Positions 29,737-35,308 of a DNA stretch of 35,308 nucleotides are shown piece by piece. The translations under genes and the position numbers were made by a program. The stretch is taken from the NCBI RefSeq assembly GCF_943193025.1, contig NZ_CALPCQ010000020.1, positions 1 through 35,308 of the forward strand, written 5' to 3'. Origin of the DNA: Lactobacillus agrestimuris. Lineage in GTDB: Bacteria; Bacillota; Bacilli; Lactobacillales; Lactobacillaceae. The notes beneath the pieces were generated by a model. That model had not been told where the DNA came from. It searched no databases and saw only the letters and a list, made by a program, of their open reading frames with translations. The number at the start of each line of letters is the position of its first letter. Within the stretch, counting starts at the first letter, position 1.

Positions 29737-31023
29737 ATGTTAAAATCAGTCATTGAAAATATTCATGCACTTGAAATTTTTGACTCACGTGGTAACCCAA
29801 CTGTTGAAGTATTCGTTACCCTTTCAAACGGCGTTGTAGGTAAGGCTGAAGTTCCTTCAGGTGCTTCAACTGGTGAAAACGAAGCTGTTGAATTACGTGA
29901 TGGTGGTTCACGTCTTGGTGGTAAGGGCGTTATGAAAGCTGTTAACAACGTTAACGGTGAAATCAACGACGCTTTGAAGGGTATGAACCCATACGACCAA
30001 GCTGCTATCGACCAAAAGATGATCGACTTAGACGGTACTCCAAACAAGGGTCGTCTTGGTGCTAACGCTATTTTGGGTGTATCTATGGCTACTGCAGCTG
30101 CTGCAGCTAAGGATTCAAAGCAACCATTATACCGTTACCTTGGTGGTGTAGATCTTGAAATGCCACAAACTTTCCACAACGTTATCAACGGTGGTGAACA
30201 CGCTGACAACGGTATCGACATTCAAGAATTCATGATCACTCCAGTTGCTAAGACTTCATTCCGTGATGGTTTTGAAAAGATCGTTAACGTATACCACACT
30301 TTGAAGAAAGTTCTTGAAGATATGGGTTACGAAACTGGTTTAGGTGACGAAGGTGGTTTCGCTCCTAACATGAAGAACTCAGAAGAAGCATTAAAGGCTT
30401 TACACGAATCAATTATCAAGGCTGGTTACAAGCCAGGTGAAGATATTGCTATTGCTTGTGACTGTGCTGCTTCATACTTCTACAACAAAGAAGACGGTAA
30501 GTACCACCTTGAAGGTAAGGTATTGACTGATGAAGAATTAGCAGATTACTACGACAAGTTGCTTGACGAATTCCCAGAATTAATTTCTATGGAAGACCCA
30601 TACGACGAAAACGATGTTGAAGGTATGGTTAAGTTTACTGCAACTCACAAGGACCGTATCCAAATCGTTCTTGATGACTTCATTTGTACTAACCCTGCTT
30701 TACTTCGTAAGGCTATCAAGGAAGGTGCCGGTAACGCTTCATTAATCAAGCTTAACCAAATCGGTACTGTTACTGAAACCCTTGAAACTATCCGTATGTC
30801 ACGTAAGAACGGCTACAACACTATGATTTCTCACCGTTCAGGTGAAACTGGTGACACCTTCATCGCTGACTTGTCAGTTGCTGTTAACGGTGGTCAACTT
30901 AAGACTGGTGCTCCAGCTCGTTCAGAACGTGTTGAAAAGTACAACCGTTTACTTGAAATCGAAGAAGAACTTGGCAATGGCGAACGTCTTGCATTCTTCC
31001 CAGATAGCGTAGACAAGGACTAA
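29737..31023 (+). CDS. eno: Enolase (phosphopyruvate hydratase)
   Basis: Glycolytic enzyme converting 2-phosphoglycerate to phosphoenolpyruvate, Mg-dependent, cytosolic, and often also found on the lactobacillar surface. The 428-residue length is typical. Visible motifs are SGASTGENEAVELRDG, GDEGGFAPN, and the signature LIKLNQIGTVTET, followed by SHRSGETGDTFIADL with the active-site His and Arg. AGGAGG sits about 7 nt before the ATG. An in-frame TTG directly before it is not needed. Codon use is strongly biased (AAC, GGT, GCT, CGT preferred), more than in its neighbours, as expected of a very highly expressed gene. It has its own promoter and terminator. Confidence 0.97.
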   Translation: MLKSVIENIHALEIFDSRGNPTVEVFVTLSNGVVGKAEVPSGASTGENEAVELRDGGSRLGGKGVMKAVNNVNGEINDALKGMNPYDQAAIDQKMIDLDGTPNKGRLGANAILGVSMATAAAAAKDSKQPLYRYLGGVDLEMPQTFHNVINGGEHADNGIDIQEFMITPVAKTSFRDGFEKIVNVYHTLKKVLEDMGYETGLGDEGGFAPNMKNSEEALKALHESIIKAGYKPGEDIAIACDCAASYFYNKEDGKYHLEGKVLTDEELADYYDKLLDEFPELISMEDPYDENDVEGMVKFTATHKDRIQIVLDDFICTNPALLRKAIKEGAGNASLIKLNQIGTVTETLETIRMSRKNGYNTMISHRSGETGDTFIADLSVAVNGGQLKTGAPARSERVEKYNRLLEIEEELGNGERLAFFPDSVDKD

Positions 31024-31050
31024 TTTGAATATTTTCAAATTTGACTTAAA

Positions 31051-31082
31051 AAGAAGCTTACATTCGTAAGCTTCTTTTTTTC
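31051..31082. terminator. Bidirectional terminator between enolase and lysR genes
   Basis: AAGAAGCTTAC (31051-31061) pairs with GTAAGCTTCTT (31066-31076) across ATTC, followed by a T run. It is usable from both sides; the LysR-family gene stops at 31082. Confidence 0.9.
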
Positions 31083-31930
31083 TAATCAAATAAATTAATA
31101 ATTCGTTTAGTTAATGGAGAAAGTTTCTGTTTCTTCCAAATTAATTGAAGATGTGTTTCCCACCCTTTATGATTAATCACAACAAACTGATCTTTCGCAT
31201 ATAAATTAGCAATTGATTCTGGGACAAGTGCATCCCCCATCCCCTTTTGTGCCCAAAGAATTGCAGTACGAGAATCATCACATTTTACTGCATAAAAAGG
31301 TTTAATTCCCAGATGAGAAAAACTTTGATTAAAAATATTTTCAAACCTTCGATAAATGATCAATGGTCGGTCTTTTAAGAATTTAAGATCGATCTTTTTA
31401 TTTTTTAAAATTTTTTGATCTTTTGTCACTAAAGTCATTTTTTCATCAGTAATATTCTTGCTTTCAATTCCATGATGATTAAATGGGGTTCGCACAATAC
31501 CTAAATCAATTGTGCCATTTTGCAAATTTTTAATCACACCAAAGCTATTTTCTTCATAAATATCAAAAGATATTTCAGGATAAAATTTTTTTAATTGAAA
31601 AAATTTATCTGAAGGAAGTTCTCCAACTGAAGATGAGGCAGAACCTATCTTAATGGTTCCTAACTCACCCTTTGCAGTTTTTTGAACTTTATTTTGAGCT
31701 GTTTCAGCAAGATTCAAGATTTCCTCGGCATATGACTGGAGTTCAATCCCGGCATCGGTCAGTTCAATTCCATATGCTGTCCGCCTAAACAGCTTAACTC
31801 CAAGCTCTTTCTCTAATTGTTTTAATTGATAAGATAATGGCGGCTGAGCAATGAATAATCTTTTTGCCGCTGCAGTAATTTGCTTTTCTTCCGCGACCGC
31901 AAGAAAATATTGTAATTGTTTTAAATTCAT
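31082..31930 (-). CDS. LysR-family transcriptional regulator
   Basis: DNA-binding regulator, 282 residues. The winged helix-turn-helix (about 1-62) includes MNLKQLQYFLAVAEE, AAAKRLFIAQPPLSYQLKQL and LGVKLFRR, the standard LysR start. The effector-binding domain follows (about 88-282) with the two-lobed substrate-binding fold. AGGAG is about 12 nt before the ATG, a long spacing. It is divergent from the P-type ATPase gene (119 bp between start codons). A perfect dyad with 11-nt spacing lies 20 bp from its own start, the classical arrangement in which a LysR protein represses itself and activates its divergent neighbour. The inducer is unknown. Confidence 0.9.
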   Translation of the reverse strand: MNLKQLQYFLAVAEEKQITAAAKRLFIAQPPLSYQLKQLEKELGVKLFRRTAYGIELTDAGIELQSYAEEILNLAETAQNKVQKTAKGELGTIKIGSASSSVGELPSDKFFQLKKFYPEISFDIYEENSFGVIKNLQNGTIDLGIVRTPFNHHGIESKNITDEKMTLVTKDQKILKNKKIDLKFLKDRPLIIYRRFENIFNQSFSHLGIKPFYAVKCDDSRTAILWAQKGMGDALVPESIANLYAKDQFVVINHKGWETHLQLIWKKQKLSPLTKRIINLFD

Positions 31931-31949
31931 AATTTTTAAATACTCCTAC

Positions 31950-31976
31950 AGAGATATATAATTTATTAATATCTCT
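31950..31976. promoter_or_regulatory. Probable LysR-type recognition dyad
   Basis: AGAGATAT (31950-31957), 11-nt spacer and ATATCTCT (31969-31976) form a perfect 8-bp dyad, with T-N11-A at its core as expected of LysR-type sites. It lies in the divergent lysR/ATPase intergenic region, nearer lysR. Confidence 0.65.
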
Positions 31977-32007
31977 TATCTTAAGTCAATATTTTATTCA
32001 AGACAAC

Positions 32008-32020
32008 ATCTATGATAGAT
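32008..32020. promoter_or_regulatory. Second palindrome in the lysR/ATPase spacer, possible activation site
   Basis: ATCTAT-G-ATAGAT is a 13-bp palindrome 30 nt before the ATPase start. It shares ATCT/AGAT half-sites with the main dyad and lies where LysR activation sites usually are, near the promoter. The -10 of the ATPase promoter is probably in or just after it (TTATAT, about 32020-32025). Confidence 0.4.
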
Positions 32021-32049
32021 TATATGTATGGAAAAATGGAGGGATAAAA

Positions 32050-34329
32050 ATGGTAGAAAAATTTCACGGTTTGAGTCAACAAGGAGCTAAAAATTTGCTT
32101 CAAAAAAATGGCTTAAACGAAGTTCCAGAGCCAAAATACAACTTTTGGAAAGAATTCGCAGGAAAATTATGGAATCTTTCTGCTTGGATTCTTGAAGGAG
32201 CTATTATACTTGAAATCATTTTAGGTAAAGGTGTCCAAGCACTGTTCGTTTTAGCAATGTTACTTTTTGCTGCTTGGAATGGTGCTTCAAAGAAAAAGCA
32301 ATCAAGACGTGTTCTTGATAGTATTTCACACCAATTGACACCTACTGTTGCGGTTGAAAGAGACGGCAAATGGATCAAGATTAACTCTAAAGAAATTGTA
32401 ACTGGAGATTTAATTTCTCTGAATCGCGGGGATGTTGTTTCTGCAGACGTAAAAATTGTTGAAGGAGATATGTCCTTTGATGAAAGTTCAATCACAGGTG
32501 AATCAAAGGCAATCAAAAAGAATGTTGGTGATGAAGCCTTTGCCGGTACTACAGTAATGCAAGGACATGGTTTGGCAATTGTTACTGCAACAGGTGCAAA
32601 TTCTAGATCTGGTAAAACAGTTAACTTGATCAATAATTCAGCTGCTCCTGGTCACTTACAACAATTATTAACAAAGATCATCTACTACCTTTGCTTATTA
32701 GACGGTATCTTAACTTTAATTATCATTATTGCTTCATTTATTAAGGGTGGAGATTTCAGTACCTTTATCAATATGTTACCATTCTTGGCAATGATGTTTA
32801 TTGCATCAATTCCAGTAGCAATGCCGTCTACTTTTGCTTTATCTAACTCATTTGAAGCAACTCGATTAAGTAAAGAAGGTGTTTTGACTGCCGATTTAAC
32901 AGGTATTCAAGATGCTGCAAACTTGAACTTACTTCTTTTAGATAAGACAGGTACCATTACTGAAAATAAGACTTCAGTGGCAAGCTGGCATAATTTTAGT
33001 GATCTTTCAGATAATGAATTACTTGAACTAGTTTCTAGTGCAACTGATCAAAGAAATCAAAGTATTATTGATGCCGCAATTGATGACTATATTAAACAAA
33101 AAGGTTTAACTATTAAGACTACAGAAGCTTTTACTCCATTCACTTCTGATCGTGGTTACTCAATGGCAGAAATTGATGGTCACAATGTTAAACTGGGTTC
33201 AGTTAAGCAGCTTTCTTTAATTGATTCAACTGCAAATGAAAAAGTTAAAGATATTAATTTAGAGGCTGGTCGATCTGTTGGGGTTTTAATTGATGATAAA
33301 ATTGCTGGAGTTTTTATTCTAAAGGATAAAGTTAGACCTGACTCTAAACAAGCTCTTAATGAATTAAAGAAGCGCGGTATTCGTCCAATTATGTTAACTG
33401 GAGATAATAAAAGAACGGCCGCTGCTGTCGCTAAAGAGGTTGATCTAATTGGAGATGTAATTTCAATTCATGACTTCAATGATCAAACTGATATTGCTGA
33501 TTTAGCAGGGATCGCAGATGTTTTACCAGAAGATAAGTTGAACATGGTAAAATTATTCCAAGAAAAAGGATACATCGTTGGTATGACTGGCGATGGAGTA
33601 AATGACTCTCCTGCTCTTAAGCAAGCCGAAGTTGGTATTGCAGTCTCAAACGCCGCAGACGTGGCTAAGCGTTCAAGTAAAATGGTGTTACTTGATGATG
33701 GTTTAAGTTCAATTGTTAAGATTCTTGATGCAGGTCACAGAGTATATCAAAGAATGACAACTTGGTCTTTAACAAAACTTGCTAGAACAGCCGAATTAAC
33801 CATGCTTCTTACATTTGGATACTTGTTCTTTAACTACATTCCAATGGCTTTAAATGCTATGGTAATTTATACCATTATGAATAACATGGTTACTATGATG
33901 ATTGGTACTGACAGAACCCATATTACTTATAAACCTGAAAATTGGAATATGGCTCGACTTGCTAAAATTTCATTCTCCTTGGCAGCCGGTTGGACAGTTT
34001 TAGGCTTTGCCTTCCTCACATATTTGAATTTAAATGGTTACAGCCATGGCGTAATTTCAACTATGGTTTATGTCTACTTAGTACTTAGTGCAATGCTCAT
34101 TGTTTTGATTACTAGAACCAAGAAGTACTTCTGGCAAGACCATCCTTCAAAATTAGTTGGAATTGTTCAAATTGCTGATGTTGTCTTGACTTTCATCTTG
34201 GCTTTAGTTGGTCTTGCAATGACACAAATTTCTTGGCGAAACTTGCTTATTACTCTGATCGTAGCAATTATTGTTGCTGTGGTAATTGATTTATTCTACA
34301 AGCCAATTATGGAAAAGAAAAATAATTAA
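32050..34329 (+). CDS. P-type ATPase, probable proton pump (P3A-like)
   Basis: Membrane cation pump, 759 residues. It lacks heavy-metal-binding domains. Order: N-terminal cytoplasmic segment, helices 1-2 (about 45-80), actuator domain with the SITGES dephosphorylation motif (about 150), and helices 3-4 with IPVAMPST near 254. Phosphorylation motif DKTGT has D298. The nucleotide-binding domain follows, then MLTGDN and TGDGVNDSPALKQAEVGIAV at the hinge, and about six C-terminal helices. The overall pattern and PVAMP in helix 4 resemble P3A plasma-membrane H+-ATPases without their C-terminal regulatory tail; an Mg2+ or other cation pump remains possible. GGAGGGAT sits 5 nt before the ATG. It is divergent from, and likely controlled by, the LysR protein. 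Confidence 0.9.
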   Translation: MVEKFHGLSQQGAKNLLQKNGLNEVPEPKYNFWKEFAGKLWNLSAWILEGAIILEIILGKGVQALFVLAMLLFAAWNGASKKKQSRRVLDSISHQLTPTVAVERDGKWIKINSKEIVTGDLISLNRGDVVSADVKIVEGDMSFDESSITGESKAIKKNVGDEAFAGTTVMQGHGLAIVTATGANSRSGKTVNLINNSAAPGHLQQLLTKIIYYLCLLDGILTLIIIIASFIKGGDFSTFINMLPFLAMMFIASIPVAMPSTFALSNSFEATRLSKEGVLTADLTGIQDAANLNLLLLDKTGTITENKTSVASWHNFSDLSDNELLELVSSATDQRNQSIIDAAIDDYIKQKGLTIKTTEAFTPFTSDRGYSMAEIDGHNVKLGSVKQLSLIDSTANEKVKDINLEAGRSVGVLIDDKIAGVFILKDKVRPDSKQALNELKKRGIRPIMLTGDNKRTAAAVAKEVDLIGDVISIHDFNDQTDIADLAGIADVLPEDKLNMVKLFQEKGYIVGMTGDGVNDSPALKQAEVGIAVSNAADVAKRSSKMVLLDDGLSSIVKILDAGHRVYQRMTTWSLTKLARTAELTMLLTFGYLFFNYIPMALNAMVIYTIMNNMVTMMIGTDRTHITYKPENWNMARLAKISFSLAAGWTVLGFAFLTYLNLNGYSHGVISTMVYVYLVLSAMLIVLITRTKKYFWQDHPSKLVGIVQIADVVLTFILALVGLAMTQISWRNLLITLIVAIIVAVVIDLFYKPIMEKKNN

Positions 34330-34350
34330 ACAATTTTCTATAAAAAATTT

Positions 34351-34397
34351 AAAGACCATCTAGCTGCGAATATTCGTAGCTAGATGGTCTTTTTTTA
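34351..34397. terminator. Strong bidirectional terminator after the P-type ATPase
   Basis: A 15-bp stem from AAAGACCATCTAGCT (34351-34365) pairs with its exact complement (34378-34392). An inner CGAATATTCG palindrome sits in the loop and a T run follows. It serves the ATPase (plus) and the convergent membrane gene (minus), which stops at 34423. Confidence 0.92.
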
Positions 34398-34422
34398 ATA
34401 AATAATACTAAAAAAATATTCC

Positions 34423-35049
34423 TCAATCCCCGATCTCATTACGATCAGCATTTTTTACCACATAATAGCAAGACCAGTTAACCAACCATTCAACAATTGC
34501 AGTTCCTACTATCAAGGCAAAGAATAGCCAACTATTTAACGAATAAATTATCACCATCAACATTGTCATAATAAGCAAAACAAGAATTTCAATAATCAAA
34601 TATTTTTTTATAGCAACATTTTTATCCTTTTTAACCTGATAAATCGTCAATCCATAATTGTAGATCCAATGAGCAAAATAAAGTCCGGTTAAAAACGCAA
34701 CTGTTAAAACAAATTTATAGTAATTCGTAATCTGGCAATATATCAAAATACCTAATTCAATAATTCCGATAATTGCTGTCGCCATCTGAGCAATTTTAAG
34801 CCAGAAGAAATCTGTCTGACTTAATCTACCTTGAGAAATTCCGATTACTTTTTCTTCCATAAAGCCGGCTTCAATATCCAAAATATAATAAACACTTGCC
34901 GCATAACCGACAAATTGTAGAAACAGTGGTATATTAAACAGCCACAACGTCAACGTAGCTATTCCTAAAGCAAATAATCCAAATGATGACCAGACTGATA
35001 GCCTATGTCTTTTATAACGAAAAATCATTCTGGCAACTCTATTTTTCAT
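34423..35049 (-). CDS. Six-helix membrane protein of unknown function
   Basis: I do not recognise this 208-residue protein. A short basic N-terminus (MKNRVARMIFRYKRHR) precedes about six hydrophobic helices, at roughly 18-37, 40-56, 85-105, 112-130, 149-168 and 171-192. The loop between helices 2 and 3 is the longest and holds EEKVIGISQGRLSQTD. The tail is polar (KNADRNEIGD). GAAGGTGA lies about 5 nt before the ATG, a good ribosome site. It is monocistronic, with the shared terminator downstream and an AT-rich spacer upstream leading to the IS256-like end. It is probably an accessory or lineage-specific membrane protein. Confidence 0.75.
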   Translation of the reverse strand: MKNRVARMIFRYKRHRLSVWSSFGLFALGIATLTLWLFNIPLFLQFVGYAASVYYILDIEAGFMEEKVIGISQGRLSQTDFFWLKIAQMATAIIGIIELGILIYCQITNYYKFVLTVAFLTGLYFAHWIYNYGLTIYQVKKDKNVAIKKYLIIEILVLLIMTMLMVIIYSLNSWLFFALIVGTAIVEWLVNWSCYYVVKNADRNEIGD

Positions 35050-35135
35050 GTTTTCACCTTCTGTAATAAAAACAACAATCTTATTTGATTAAGATACATC
35101 ACAAAGATGAAAGCAAGTTATAAAAGACCAATTTC

Positions 35136-35161
35136 ATATCAAAATAGACGGATTTTGATAT
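35136..35161. promoter_or_regulatory. Perfect 10-bp dyad in the spacer upstream of the six-helix gene
   Basis: ATATCAAAAT (35136-35145), AGACGG and ATTTTGATAT (35152-35161) form a perfect inverted repeat without a T run, so an operator is more likely than a terminator. A plus-strand -10-like TATAAT is at 35204-35209 with a poor -35. Which gene it serves cannot be seen. Confidence 0.45.
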
Positions 35162-35234
35162 AAAACAAAAGTTTAGTAACTTTTTCACCTTAATATATCC
35201 GGCTATAATACTCAGTATATTTTTATATAGTTTT

Positions 35235-35308
35235 GAGACTGTCAAATCTTTTGTGTAAATAGTTCTTTCTCGCAAATTGATTTTTTAATTATTTATTTAA
35301 TCAAAATA
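35235..35308 (+). mobile_element. Possible left end of an IS256-family insertion sequence (partial)
   Basis: GAGACTGTCAAATCTTTT, followed by GTGTAAATAG, at 35235-35262 is of the GAGACTGT...GTGTAAA type found at IS256-family (mutator-type) ends. The element would run out of the window, so no transposase, second repeat or target duplication can be checked. The call rests on recognising the terminal sequence only. Confidence 0.4.

Noticed and set aside
29763-30047. Minus-strand ORF inside enolase
   Set aside because: A shadow frame created by the strongly biased codons of eno; no ribosome site or family match.
32100-32633. 177-codon minus-strand ORF inside the P-type ATPase gene
   Set aside because: It is antisense to conserved ATPase sequence and has no recognisable protein features.

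Overview
The window looks like chromosomal DNA of a low-GC, host-associated lactic acid bacterium, most likely of the Lactobacillus johnsonii / L. gasseri group. The reasons are AT-rich composition, T-box control of aminoacyl-tRNA synthetase and methionine uptake genes, a YSIRK/LPXTG surface protein, a bile salt hydrolase-type enzyme, a fused LacS permease, and IS3- and IS256-like insertion sequence ends. The species assignment rests on recognition, not on a search.

Layout. (1) 1-77: right end of an IS3-family element, including the last codons of its transposase. (2) 109-7595, minus strand: translation and stress genes. A hisS-aspS operon sits behind a T-box leader. Upstream of it is a compact run prmA - small membrane protein - rel - dtd. 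(3) 7661-11194, plus strand: a YbaK-type deacylase, a self-contained unit for a 30-residue membrane peptide, and a large sortase-anchored adhesin. (4) 11261-18369, minus strand: a ThrE-like exporter, an L-lactate/malate dehydrogenase-family gene, a metQ-metN-metI methionine ABC transporter behind a Met T-box, and thyA-folA. (5) 18442-25981, minus strand: an amino acid permease, then the lactose cluster lacS-lacZ-lacR, whose promoter is embedded in a long inverted repeat. (6) 26075-29455: tRNA-Ser(CGA), a PEBP-family protein, a bile salt hydrolase, a PAP2 phosphatase and a DegV protein. (7) 29600-34329: enolase with a structured leader, then a divergent LysR regulator and P-type H+-ATPase-like pump. 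(8) 34423 to the end: an unrecognised six-helix membrane protein, an orphan dyad, and a probable IS256-family end leaving the window.

How the genes work together. Several units serve homolactic growth in the gut: lactose import and cleavage (lacSZ), glycolysis (eno), pyruvate reduction (the ldh-like gene), pH or ion homeostasis (P-type ATPase), bile tolerance (bsh), and adhesion. Amino acid limitation is sensed at three points: the His/Asp T-box, the Met T-box and Rel. No CRISPR array, prophage, toxin-antitoxin or recognisable new defence system is visible. The most unusual items are regulatory: overlapping Asp/His specifier codons in the hisS-aspS T-box, a lac promoter whose -35 box fills the centre of a 19-bp inverted repeat, and a clean LysR-type dyad. 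The unknown 30-aa membrane peptide and an MDH-like arginine in the ldh-family protein are also notable.
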